A stretch of 17,449 bases of DNA. It comes from Bacillota bacterium (GTDB lineage Bacteria; Bacillota; Sulfobacillia; Symbiobacteriales; Symbiobacteriaceae). The position numbers and the translations under genes are program-made. Positions within the stretch are counted from its first letter, which is position 1. Each line of letters begins with the position of its first letter. This document shows positions 6,311 to 14,011 of the stretch, one piece after another. The notes beneath the pieces were generated by a model. The model did no database searches. It was not told where the DNA came from and worked only from the letters and a program-made list of their open reading frames with translations. The DNA is taken from positions 1 through 17,449 of the forward strand of contig JAQBPS010000418.1 of NCBI GenBank assembly GCA_028287415.1. Direction: 5' to 3'.

Positions 6311-7093
6311 ATGAGCAAGGCTGAACTGTGCAGCATGACCTGGGCCGAGTCCGCCGAGGCCTTCAAGCAGAACCCCGTCATCCTCATCCCCATGGGCAGC
6401 ATTGAGGAGCACGGCCCGGCGACCCCGGTGGGTGATTACCGCTACACTGCGGAGATCTCCCGCCAGGTGGCAGAGGCGACGGGCGCTGTCTCCTGCCCGA
6501 CCATTCCCTGGGGCTACTCGGAGTACTTCAAGCCCTTTCCCGGCACCATCAGCATCCGGCCCGAGACGCTGACCATGATCCTGGAGGATCATCTGGACTG
6601 CCTCCTCCGGTTCGGCCTGGACCATATCATGTTCGTCTGCGGCCACAAGGGGGACTTGCACATTTTGGAGCAGCTGGGCCGCAAGATCCGGCTGGCACAC
6701 AAGCTGCGGGTGGCGACGATGGAGCCGATTGCCTGGTTCACTGAGGAGTGGAAGCGCGAGGTCTACGGCGCGGACAAGCCCTGGACCGGCCACGGCACCG
6801 ACCCGATGCAGTCCTTCGCCATGCACCTTTATCCCGCAGAAGTGCGTCCCGACCTGTTGCAGCCGGGCAACAAGCCCGTCTGGAACGGGCAGACCTTCCA
6901 GGGCACGGCGGCCACCTTCACCGAGGGGAACATCTGGCACATGTACCTGGACTACAACGAGCTGACCCCTAACGGCGTGATCGGGGATGTGAACCTGCCC
7001 AGCGCTGAGGTGGGCCGCCGCACCCTGGACCGCCTGGTAGCGATCGGCTCCAAGGTCGTGCGCCGCTTCGCTGAGATCGACACCCGACTGTAA
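6311..7093 (+). CDS. Creatininase family amidohydrolase, variant metal site
   Basis: Predicted cytoplasmic metal-dependent hydrolase of cyclic or linear amides, in the creatininase/creatinine amidohydrolase superfamily. The signature PMGSIEEHGP supplies Glu32 and His34, Asp42 lies in VGDYR, and CGHKGD supplies His112. Two deviations stand out. The loop between His34 and the Asp is one residue shorter than in the paralogue downstream. The usual GHGGE/GHAGE segment reads GHGTDPMQS, so Asp164 stands where the last metal ligand is normally Glu. The length of 260 is normal. Strong GAGGAGG upstream of the ATG; 18 bases after the RraA-like gene and 25 before the permease, so very likely the same operon. 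The substrate is unknown; creatinine itself is not implied. Confidence 0.85.
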   Translation: MSKAELCSMTWAESAEAFKQNPVILIPMGSIEEHGPATPVGDYRYTAEISRQVAEATGAVSCPTIPWGYSEYFKPFPGTISIRPETLTMILEDHLDCLLRFGLDHIMFVCGHKGDLHILEQLGRKIRLAHKLRVATMEPIAWFTEEWKREVYGADKPWTGHGTDPMQSFAMHLYPAEVRPDLLQPGNKPVWNGQTFQGTAATFTEGNIWHMYLDYNELTPNGVIGDVNLPSAEVGRRTLDRLVAIGSKVVRRFAEIDTRL

Positions 7094-7118
7094 GCGCCGC
7101 TACCAGGGGGGATTCTGG

Positions 7119-8072
7119 GTGCGCCGATTTCTGCTTCGTCGCCTGGGGATGAGCGTGCTGCTAATGTGGTTGGTGGCGAGCTTGATCTTCCTCATGATCC
7201 ACGCCCTCCCGGGCGACCCCGCCATGGCGGTCCTGGGCGGTGGGGATGCCTCGCCTACTCCGGAGCAGCTCATTACCGTGCGAGCCAAACTGGGGCTGGA
7301 CGTGCCACTGTACGAGCAGTATCTCAACTACTTCGGCCGGCTGGCACGGGGGAATCTGGGGGAGAGCCTCCTGAACGGCAGGCCCGTCGCACTGGATCTG
7401 GGGCTGCGGCTGCCGCGAACCCTCCAGTTGATCATCCCGACGGTCATGATCTCGCTGCTGCTGGGGGTGCCACTCGGCATCATCGCAGCGAAGTTCCGAA
7501 AAACCTGGGTCGACCCGGTCGTCTCGGGCATCGCGCTGCTGGGCTTCTCGCTCCCGGTTTTTGTGGTGGGAACCCTGCTGGTGCTAATCTTCTCGCTGAA
7601 GCTGAAATGGTTCCCGCCTTCGGGCTGGGTTGACTTCAGCGAGCAGCCCCTGGAGTTCTTCCGAAGGCTCACCCTGCCCGTGGTGGCGCTGACGTTCGGC
7701 CCCCTGGCCACGACCATGCGCATGACCCGCACCAGCATGCTGGAGCAGCTGAACATGGATTACACCCGGACCGCCCGGGCGAAAGGTCTGTCGGACCGGA
7801 TCGTCATCTACCGCCACGCGTTGCGAAACGCCTTGCTGCCGGTTGTCACGGTGGTCGGACTACAGTTTGGCAACATGTTCGCCGGCTCGGTTCTGGCGGA
7901 GTATCTATTCAACTGGCCTGGCCTCAACAACTTGATGTTCCGGGCGATCGGCGTGCGTGACTACCCGGTGGTGCAGGGTGTGGTGCTGCTCAGTTCCGTG
8001 ATGTTTGTCTTGATCAACCTCCTCACCGACGTGTCCTACGCCTTGTTAAACCCACGGATCCGGTACGACTAG
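7119..8072 (+). CDS. ABC transporter permease, DppB/OppB type
   Basis: Integral membrane subunit of a peptide/opine/nickel-class ABC importer. The N-terminal helix (about residues 10-30) precedes HALPGDPA. A periplasmic loop contains LGLDVPLYEQYLNYFGRLARGNLG, and further membrane helices follow near 104-122, 135-160, 184-200 and beyond. The cytoplasmic coupling loop TARAKGLSDRIVIYRHALRN (about 218-237) is the EAA motif that docks the ATPase. The length of 317 is normal for DppB. GTG start behind a GGGGGG site. It is followed 12 bases later by the partner permease. Partners are the DppC-like subunit and the lipoprotein; the ATPase must come from elsewhere. Confidence 0.95.
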   Translation: MRRFLLRRLGMSVLLMWLVASLIFLMIHALPGDPAMAVLGGGDASPTPEQLITVRAKLGLDVPLYEQYLNYFGRLARGNLGESLLNGRPVALDLGLRLPRTLQLIIPTVMISLLLGVPLGIIAAKFRKTWVDPVVSGIALLGFSLPVFVVGTLLVLIFSLKLKWFPPSGWVDFSEQPLEFFRRLTLPVVALTFGPLATTMRMTRTSMLEQLNMDYTRTARAKGLSDRIVIYRHALRNALLPVVTVVGLQFGNMFAGSVLAEYLFNWPGLNNLMFRAIGVRDYPVVQGVVLLSSVMFVLINLLTDVSYALLNPRIRYD

Positions 8073-8084
8073 GGGGGGAGCTTC

Positions 8085-8912
8085 ATGACATGGTCGCGGC
8101 TGGTCAAGAACCCGCGGATCTGGCTCAGCGGGGGCTACCTGCTCGTGCTGGTGCTGTTGGCGATCGGGGCGCCTCTGCTTGCCCCGAAGGACCCGACGGT
8201 GATGGCAGGTGCCAGCCGGCTGGCCCTGCCCAGCGCCAAATACCTGCTGGGGGCGGACGAGTTCGGCCGGGATATCCTCAGCCGGCTGATCTACGGCGCA
8301 AGGATCACCCTGGAGGTCTCGACGTTTGGTGTGCTGATCGCGTGTGTGATCGGGGTGCTGCTGGGCATGGCTGCGGCTTACAACGGCAAGTGGACGGAAG
8401 CGGTCATCATGCGGGCGATGGATGCGGTGCTCTGCTTTCCGCCGATCCTGCTGGCCCTGATGGTGGTCACGTTCATGAAACCCACGGTGACCAACGTTGT
8501 CCTGACGGTTGGGTTCCTTTATGTGCCGAGGTTCGCTCGGATCGCGCACAGTTCGGCGCTGGCCATCTCCCAGAGCGATTACGTCGAGGCCGCCCGGGCC
8601 CTGGGCGCCGGCAACTGGCGCATCCTGGTGAAGGCGATTCTGCCGAACATCATGGCGCCGGTCTTCGTGCAGATTTCGCTCAGCCTGGGCAACGCCATCC
8701 TGCTCGAGAGTGGTCTCAGCTACCTGGGCATGGGCCCGCCCCCGCAGATCCCGTCCTGGGGCCGCATGATCGAGACGTCGTCCCGGTTCATGCACCTGAA
8801 CCCGCATGCGGTCATCTGGCCTTCGGTGGCCATCGCCGTCACCGTCCTGGCGTTCAACTTGTTGGGGGATGCGGTCAGAGACACGCTGGACCCGCGGCTC
8901 CGGAACAGCTAG
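8085..8912 (+). CDS. ABC transporter permease, DppC/OppC type
   Basis: Second membrane subunit of the same importer. The N-terminal helix lies near residues 13-33, followed by the DppC hallmark LGADEFGRDILSRLIYGAR (55-73) and several membrane helices. The coupling loop YVEAARALGAGNWRILVKAILPN (166-188) carries the EAA motif. The C terminus GDAVRDTLDPRL is typical of the family. The length of 275 is normal. ATG start with GGGGGGAG 5 bases upstream. It would form a heterodimer with the preceding permease. No nucleotide-binding protein follows; the next gene is the binding protein. Confidence 0.95.
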   Translation: MTWSRLVKNPRIWLSGGYLLVLVLLAIGAPLLAPKDPTVMAGASRLALPSAKYLLGADEFGRDILSRLIYGARITLEVSTFGVLIACVIGVLLGMAAAYNGKWTEAVIMRAMDAVLCFPPILLALMVVTFMKPTVTNVVLTVGFLYVPRFARIAHSSALAISQSDYVEAARALGAGNWRILVKAILPNIMAPVFVQISLSLGNAILLESGLSYLGMGPPPQIPSWGRMIETSSRFMHLNPHAVIWPSVAIAVTVLAFNLLGDAVRDTLDPRLRNS

Positions 8913-8930
8913 CACACGGGGGGATGGATC

Positions 8931-10541
8931 ATGCAGATGAGATGGCAGCGGTTCATGGTAGCGGGGCTGGCCGTCGCTGTGGTGGCAGTGGGGGGCTGCG
9001 GCGGGGGCGCCAAGTCTGATACTGGCGGCGAGCAGAAGGGTACCGGCACCCAGACGGCTTCCGGTCCCAAATCCGGCGGTACCCTGAAGGTGGGCATCTC
9101 CCGGGATCCACTGGCGTTCGACGGCCACATTGCCTACGGTATCACCAACAGTTCCGTCCTTGGCAACATCTACGACGGACTGGTGGAGTATGACATGCCG
9201 GGCGACGGCAAGATCGTAGGCGCCCTGGCAGAGTCCTGGACGATGCCCGATGACAAGAGCTACGTCTTCAAGATCCGACAGGGGGTCACGTTCCACAACG
9301 GCGACCCGTTCGATGCGCACGTCGCGGAGTGGAACCTGAAGCGGATCATGGACCCGCAGACAGCAGCCACCCGGCGGGGCGAACTGACCGCCATGATCGA
9401 CAAGATCGACGTGCCGGACGACTACACGCTGAAGGTTACGCTCAAGCAGCCCTCGCCCATTTTCCTCAACGTGCTCGCCGCTCGCGAGGTCTACATGATG
9501 GACCAGAAGTGGGTAGCGGCGGGTAATGATCCGAAGAAGTCAGCGATGGGCACCGGCCCGTTCAAGCTGAAGAGCTACGAGCCCCAGCGTAACGTGATCC
9601 TGGTCAAGAACGAGAACTACTGGAAGAAGGGACTGCCGTACCTCGATCAGCTGGACATGGAGGTGCTCCAGGACGACGCCGCCCGTGTCAACGCCTTCAA
9701 GGGCAATGAGGTAAACTTCATCGAGTATGTGCCCTGGCAGGAGTTTCAGGGCTTCGAGGCGGACAAGAGCCTCAAGCTGACGAAGGGCTTTGACTCCTTC
9801 AATGTCGTGCGCCTCAACCCGAACCGGGCGCCCTTCGACAACCCCAAGGTCCGCCAGGCGATCAACTACGTGGTTGACCGTGAGGAGATCATCAACCTGG
9901 CCTGGGGCGGGCAGGGCCTTCCGATTACGGGCGGCATGCTCCAGCAGTCCTCACCGTACTACAACGCTGACCTTCAGGGCGTGTGGAAGAAAGACTGGGA
10001 CAAGGCCCGGGCGTTGCTGAAGGAAGCGGGCATCAACAACCCCGCTGACGTGAAGCTTACGCTGGAAACATCCACGCTGTCGGTGCATAAAGACACCGCT
10101 CAGGTGGTGCTCCAGGAGTTGCAGCAGTTCGGTTTCAAGGTGGAGTATAAGACCTTTGAGTTCCAGACCACCGTGGACAAGCGCTCCAGCGGCGACTATC
10201 AAATGCTCGTGGACGGCCTGGGTATGTCCTGGCCCGACCCCGATTTCTACTTTCAGTACTTCCACAGCACCGGTTCCGGCCATGCCAAGGGTGTGAAGAT
10301 GAAGGTTGACGCCCTCGACAAGCTGATCGAGCAGGGGCGCACTACCGTCGATCCGGCCATGCGGAAGCCCATCTATCACGATCTGGAAAAGGGGATCGTC
10401 GACAACGCTCCGTGGATCTTCCTTCTGTGGCGGCCGCAAGCTGAGGTGACGCACGACTTTGTCATGGGGTACAAGCCCCTGCCGGGCGGTATTGCCGGCT
10501 ACTCCATCGGGTATCTCGAATACGTCTGGCTGAACAAGTAG
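8931..10541 (+). CDS. Extracellular solute-binding lipoprotein, family 5 (peptide/nickel type)
   Basis: Substrate receptor of the importer, anchored outside the membrane by a lipid. The signal peptide ends in a lipobox VGGC with Cys23, followed by a Gly/Ser/Lys/Thr-rich linker to about residue 45. The family 5 signature is clear: GGTLKVGISRDP, LAESWTMPDDKSYVFKIRQG, VTFHNGDPFDAHVAEWNLKR, then FDNPKVRQAINYVVDREEI in the middle. The length of 536 is typical for DppA/OppA relatives. ATG start with GGGGGGA upstream, 18 bases after the permease gene and 7 before the second creatininase gene. The ligand cannot be read from sequence; the surrounding hydrolases suggest a short peptide or amide-containing small molecule. 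Confidence 0.95.
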   Translation: MQMRWQRFMVAGLAVAVVAVGGCGGGAKSDTGGEQKGTGTQTASGPKSGGTLKVGISRDPLAFDGHIAYGITNSSVLGNIYDGLVEYDMPGDGKIVGALAESWTMPDDKSYVFKIRQGVTFHNGDPFDAHVAEWNLKRIMDPQTAATRRGELTAMIDKIDVPDDYTLKVTLKQPSPIFLNVLAAREVYMMDQKWVAAGNDPKKSAMGTGPFKLKSYEPQRNVILVKNENYWKKGLPYLDQLDMEVLQDDAARVNAFKGNEVNFIEYVPWQEFQGFEADKSLKLTKGFDSFNVVRLNPNRAPFDNPKVRQAINYVVDREEIINLAWGGQGLPITGGMLQQSSPYYNADLQGVWKKDWDKARALLKEAGINNPADVKLTLETSTLSVHKDTAQVVLQELQQFGFKVEYKTFEFQTTVDKRSSGDYQMLVDGLGMSWPDPDFYFQYFHSTGSGHAKGVKMKVDALDKLIEQGRTTVDPAMRKPIYHDLEKGIVDNAPWIFLLWRPQAEVTHDFVMGYKPLPGGIAGYSIGYLEYVWLNK

Positions 10542-10548
10542 GTGCGAT

Positions 10549-11343
10549 ATGCGTAAGTATGAACTTGCCCTGATGAGCTATCGTGAGATCGAGGCGGTCG
10601 ACCGGGAACAGGCGGTGGTTCTGCTCCCCGTCGGATGCGTGGAGCAGCACGGCCCCTGCGGCCTCACCGGCGCTGACACCCTGCTGGCCGAGCGCTGGTG
10701 CCGTGACGTCGCATCCCAGGGGGAGAACACCTACGTGGCCGCTCCCATCTGGTATGGGTACACGCCGTATACGGCCTTTGCCGGTACCATCACCCTTCGG
10801 CTGGAGACGCTGAAAGCCGTGGTGCAGGATGTGGTGGACGGCCTGATCAGCCACGGCTTCAAGCATATCGTGCTCGTCAACAACCACGGGCCGAACGAGG
10901 CGGCGCTGGAGCAGGTGGCCGCGCAGGTGCGGCGTGAGCACAGCATCACGCTAGGGCTCCTGTACCCGTGGCGCCTGGCGATGCACCTCTGCCCCGACCT
11001 ATACGAGGACTACAAGGCGGTGGCCGGCCATGGCGGTGAGCCGACCATTTCAGTGATGATGGCGCTCGCCCCCGGCATGGTCGACCTTACCCACACGGCG
11101 CCCCGCGGGTACGTTCGGGAGCAGGGGCCATTCTACGCCTTGAACTACAAGGCGGCCCGGTTCGAAGGCTTCGAGGTGGGCGTCTATTGGAGCGCCGAGG
11201 AGGTGCTCCCCGGCGGGACCAGCGGTGATTGGCGCCCGGCCACGCAGGAGCGGGGCGAGGAGATTCTGCGCCGCATGGCCGCATACGGGCTCAAGTTCAT
11301 CCCGGCCTTCCGCACCTGGAGTCAGGGGAGGGCGGCCAAATGA
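10549..11343 (+). CDS. Creatininase family amidohydrolase, canonical metal site
   Basis: Second creatininase-family enzyme of the cluster and a paralogue of the one before the permeases. PVGCVEQHGP supplies Glu32 and His34, GAD supplies Asp43, NNHGPNE supplies His113 and GHGGEPTIS supplies Glu164, so all expected metal ligands are present. The length of 264 is normal. The ATG lies 7 bases after the binding-protein stop with only a modest ribosome site (GTAGGTG), so translation is probably coupled. Its TGA overlaps the ATG of the dipeptidase by four bases, evidence for co-translation with it. Likely a cytoplasmic amide or lactam hydrolase acting on the imported compound or a derivative. Which of the two paralogues acts first is unknown. 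Confidence 0.9.
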   Translation: MRKYELALMSYREIEAVDREQAVVLLPVGCVEQHGPCGLTGADTLLAERWCRDVASQGENTYVAAPIWYGYTPYTAFAGTITLRLETLKAVVQDVVDGLISHGFKHIVLVNNHGPNEAALEQVAAQVRREHSITLGLLYPWRLAMHLCPDLYEDYKAVAGHGGEPTISVMMALAPGMVDLTHTAPRGYVREQGPFYALNYKAARFEGFEVGVYWSAEEVLPGGTSGDWRPATQERGEEILRRMAAYGLKFIPAFRTWSQGRAAK

Positions 11344-12707
11344 GTCTCAGGGAGGCCCTCCGGGTGGCGGCAGAGCGGGAAGATGCGAACGTGGCGGACC
11401 TGCAGGCATTCCTCCGCATGCCTTCGGTGGCTGCTCAGAACTTGGGGATGCAGGCGTGCGCGGAGTTCCTGGCCGAGCACTTCCGGGCGATTGGGTGCGA
11501 TCATGTGCGGTTGGTGCCCACCGCCGGGTTCCCGGTGGTCTGCGCCGAGGTGCGCGGGGAGTCGGACCGCAGTGTGCTGGTCTACGGCCATTACGACGTA
11601 CAGCCTCCCGAACCGCTCGAGGCATGGCCGCACCCACCGTGGAGCGCCCACCTGGAGAATGGACGCATCTACGCCCGGGGCGCCGTGGATGACAAGGGCA
11701 ACTTCTACTGCGCCGTTAAGGCTGTGGAGGCCTACCTGCAGGCAGGGCGCCGCCCTCCGGTCACGGTGAAGTTCTGGATCGAGGGCGAGGAGGAGGTGGG
11801 CAGCCCCAACCTCAGCCAGTTCGCCCGGGATCACTACGACTGGCTCAAGTGTGACGGAATGATTCTTCAGGACGGCGGCGAGGCCTCCGACGGGCGGACC
11901 GAGTTCAACCTCGGCATGAAAGGGCTGCTCTACCTGGAGTTGTCCGTCCGGAAGAACCCCCGGGATCTTCACTCCGGTAAGGCACCGGTGGTGGAAAATG
12001 CCGCCTGGCGCCTGATCTGGGCGCTCGCCTCCATGAAGGGGCCCGACGACCGGGTGCTCGTGGATGGTTTCTATGACAACATCAGCCCGGTCACCGAGGC
12101 GGAAATGGCGTGCATTCGGCAGAACGCCATTCCTGACCAGGTGCTGGTTGATGAGTTCGGTGGGGCGCCGCTGAAGCAGGGGCTGACCGGTCCGGAGCTG
12201 TTCAAGACGCTCTACTTTGAGCCCACCATGACGGTGTGCGGGTTCGATTCCGGGTACAACGGACCGGGGCAGAAGACCGTGTTGCCCGCCACTGCCAAGG
12301 CGAAGATGGATATTCGCCTGGTGCCTGGGCAGGACCCGCAGGACCTCCTGGCCAAGGTGAAGCGGCACCTGGTGGCGCACGGCTTCGCCGACATTGCGGT
12401 GAAGACGCTGGGCGGGGCGGGGTTGCCCGCGGGGCGGACGGCCCTCGAAGCGCCTGTGGCTCAGGCATTGTTGCAGGCCGTGACCGAGGAGTGGCACGGC
12501 CGCAAGCCGATCATCAAGCCGAGCGTCGAGGGCTCCGGCCCGGGTTCGATCTTCTCGGACATTCTGCAGATTCCGTGGGCATTGACCCGCTTCGGGCCGA
12601 AGGAGGCGCTCATGCACGCCCCCGGCGAGTACACCGAAGTGGCTGGTTACCTGCGGGGCATCCGGACGATCATCAAGTTCTTGCAGTACTTCCAGGACTG
12701 GGAGTGA
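11340..12707 (+). CDS. M20 family dipeptidase (CNDP/PepV-like)
   Basis: Di-zinc exopeptidase of the carnosinase-like M20 group, cleaving dipeptides or related amides in the cytoplasm. In the 455-residue protein VYGHYDVQPP gives His84 and Asp86, YARGAVDDKG gives the bridging Asp117, and EGEEEVGS gives the catalytic and metal Glu pair near 151-152. DLHSGKAPVVENAAW lies in the lid domain and GSGPGSIFSDI near the end. The frame is open further upstream, but the ATG used overlaps the previous stop as ATGA and has GGGGAGGG about 8 bases before it. It is co-translated with the second creatininase-family gene, which suggests consecutive steps: ring or amide opening, then hydrolysis of the resulting peptide-like bond. 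Confidence 0.93.
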   Translation: MSLREALRVAAEREDANVADLQAFLRMPSVAAQNLGMQACAEFLAEHFRAIGCDHVRLVPTAGFPVVCAEVRGESDRSVLVYGHYDVQPPEPLEAWPHPPWSAHLENGRIYARGAVDDKGNFYCAVKAVEAYLQAGRRPPVTVKFWIEGEEEVGSPNLSQFARDHYDWLKCDGMILQDGGEASDGRTEFNLGMKGLLYLELSVRKNPRDLHSGKAPVVENAAWRLIWALASMKGPDDRVLVDGFYDNISPVTEAEMACIRQNAIPDQVLVDEFGGAPLKQGLTGPELFKTLYFEPTMTVCGFDSGYNGPGQKTVLPATAKAKMDIRLVPGQDPQDLLAKVKRHLVAHGFADIAVKTLGGAGLPAGRTALEAPVAQALLQAVTEEWHGRKPIIKPSVEGSGPGSIFSDILQIPWALTRFGPKEALMHAPGEYTEVAGYLRGIRTIIKFLQYFQDWE

Positions 12708-12723
12708 GAGGGGGGCACAAGCC

Positions 12724-13572
12724 GTGTCGGAGAAACTGCTGTGGGATCGCCTTCAGGTCGAACTGACTGAAAGGGTCGCTGGCTTTGCCGGGGTTGCCGG
12801 ACTGTGCATCAAGGATCTGACCACGGGCTGCCAGGTGGCTGTCAACGCCGACGAGGAGTTCCCAACCGCCTCGGCCATCAAGGCGCCCATTCTCGCACGG
12901 ATGTTTCGCTTGGCGGAGGCCGGCAAGCTCGACCTGAGCCGCAGAGTGCAGCTGACCGAGGATTTGAAGGTACCGGGCAGCGGCGTCATTACCTACTTCG
13001 ATGACGTGGCTGAGCTGACGGTGCGGGACATCGCCGTGTTGATGATCATCGTATCGGACAACACCGCTACCAACCTCTGCATCGACTGGGCCACCTACGA
13101 GGGCACGAATGCCCTGCTGCGGGAACTCGGCATTACCAGGACCACCCTGCGTCGCAAGATGCAGGATCATGTGGCGGTGGAGCGGGGCGAGGAGAACCTG
13201 GCGACGCCGGCGGAGTTGGTGCAGTTCTATGAGGCGCTCTTCCGGCCGGAGAAGCTGAGCCGCTACGTGTGCGAGGAGACAATCAAGGTGCTGAAGAAGC
13301 GAAAGCGAAGCCAGTTTGCCCAGGGCCTGCCTCCAGACGTGGTGCTGGCGGGCAAGCCGGGCGGAATGGACAATGTGCGGACTGACGCCGGCATCGTCTA
13401 CCTGGATCGGCGACCCTACGCCATGTGCGTCATGACGAAGTATGGCATGTGCCTGCCAAGCGAACAGGAGCAGTTCGTCGCCGGGGTAGCGCGGACGGTG
13501 CACCGGCACATGAGTACGTTGGCTGTCACCAGTGTTCATGGGCAGGGGCTGCCACCTCAGTTCCGGAAGTAA
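12724..13572 (+). CDS. Class A beta-lactamase-fold serine hydrolase, cytoplasmic
   Basis: Serine hydrolase of the penicillin-binding/class A beta-lactamase fold. Active-site motifs are present in order: SAIK (Ser50, Lys53), SDNTATN (Ser111-Asp112-Asn113) and KPGG (Lys210) in place of the KTG/KSG triad. A segment ENLATPAE near 156-163 sits where the omega loop ends, but a standard ExxLN is not obvious. No signal peptide is present. The protein starts directly in the fold, so it should be cytoplasmic, unlike true beta-lactamases. GTG start with GAGAGGGGGG upstream, 16 bases after the dipeptidase, so it is the last gene of the operon. A role in amide, ester or peptide hydrolysis in the same pathway is more likely than antibiotic resistance. 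The length of 282 is normal. Confidence 0.87.
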   Translation: MSEKLLWDRLQVELTERVAGFAGVAGLCIKDLTTGCQVAVNADEEFPTASAIKAPILARMFRLAEAGKLDLSRRVQLTEDLKVPGSGVITYFDDVAELTVRDIAVLMIIVSDNTATNLCIDWATYEGTNALLRELGITRTTLRRKMQDHVAVERGEENLATPAELVQFYEALFRPEKLSRYVCEETIKVLKKRKRSQFAQGLPPDVVLAGKPGGMDNVRTDAGIVYLDRRPYAMCVMTKYGMCLPSEQEQFVAGVARTVHRHMSTLAVTSVHGQGLPPQFRK

Positions 13573-13576
13573 CGGC

Positions 13577-13613
13577 ACAAAAGGCTCCGGCTACCGGTCG
13601 GGGCCTTTGTGTA
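13577..13613 (+). terminator. Terminator-like hairpin after the catabolic operon
   Basis: ACAAA(A)GGC pairs with GCCTTTGT around an inner CCGG-cta-CCGG stem, beginning a few bases after the serine hydrolase stop. The T-rich tail (TTTGTGT) is partly inside the stem. The position strongly suggests the end of the operon. Confidence 0.6.
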
Positions 13614-13695
13614 TGCTTCGGTGGCAAACGCAGGACATGTACTCAGGGCGCGGCTTCTCGTCGAAACCTTTGGCACTGAACGTTTCCAGCAGTCG

Positions 13696-13726
13696 TTGAC
13701 TTGAAATGTCAGTCGCAGCATGGTAA
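13696..13726 (+). promoter_or_regulatory. Weak candidate promoter for the tRNA-Sec gene
   Basis: TTGACT is followed 19 bases later by TGGTAA. The -35 is good but the -10 and spacing are poor. TGAC-n7-GTCA (13697-13711) overlaps the -35. Nothing else in the 226 bases between the operon and the tRNA looks like a gene. Confidence 0.3.
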
Positions 13727-13798
13727 GGTTGTTCCTGCAGTTGATTTCTACGCAGTGACCGCTCACCCAGCGGTTCCAGGCGTGTAGCCTGATAGTAT

Positions 13799-13896
13799 GG
13801 GAGTAGCTCTGGTCCTGGTGGCCGGCACGGTCTTCAAAACCGATGTGCCGTAGTGATCCTGCGGCGGGTGGGTTCGATTCCCACATACTCCCGCCA
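13799..13896 (+). tRNA. selC: tRNA-Sec (anticodon TCA)
   Basis: Selenocysteine tRNA that decodes in-frame UGA codons. It is 98 bases long with CCA encoded. The acceptor GGGAGTAG pairs with ATACTCCC, the eighth pair being a G-A mismatch. The D arm has the Sec-typical 6-bp stem (CTGGTC/GGCCGG). The anticodon loop CTTCAAA carries TCA at 13834-13836, closed by CGGT/ACCG with an A-A mismatch at the base. A long variable arm (GCCGTAG/CTGCGGC) follows, then the T arm GTGGG-TTCGATT-CCCAC. The extended D stem, long extra arm and TCA anticodon exclude tRNA-Ser or tRNA-Leu. It is clustered with selA and selD. Confidence 0.95.
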
Positions 13897-13905
13897 AACA
13901 GAAGG

Positions 13906-13953
13906 AAGGCTCCAGGATCCCAAGCAGAATGGCTGGGGACCCTGGAGCCTTTT
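13906..13953 (+). terminator. Intrinsic terminator of the tRNA-Sec transcript
   Basis: AAGGCTCCAGG (13906-13916) pairs perfectly with CCTGGAGCCTT (13941-13951), with an inner TCCC/GGGA extension and a run of four T at the end. It begins 9 bases after the tRNA CCA end. Confidence 0.9.
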
Positions 13954-14011
13954 CGCGTGCTGCGCTCGGCGATCAGTCCTCGTCCTCGCTCCACAACTCA
14001 CGCAGGCAGCG

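Noticed and set aside
5567..6940. Minus-strand open frame of 457 codons
   Set aside because: It covers the RraA-like and creatininase genes in antisense, is rich in His/Arg/Gly/Leu without motifs and has no credible start signal.
8046..9320. Minus-strand open frame of 424 codons
   Set aside because: It is antisense to the permease and binding-protein genes, which have unmistakable family signatures.
11322..12617. Minus-strand open frame of 431 codons
   Set aside because: It is a shadow of the M20 dipeptidase with no recognisable domain.
13573..13798. Hidden small gene between the operon and tRNA-Sec
   Set aside because: Only short frames without ribosome sites are present. The stretch contains a terminator-like hairpin and a weak promoter candidate.
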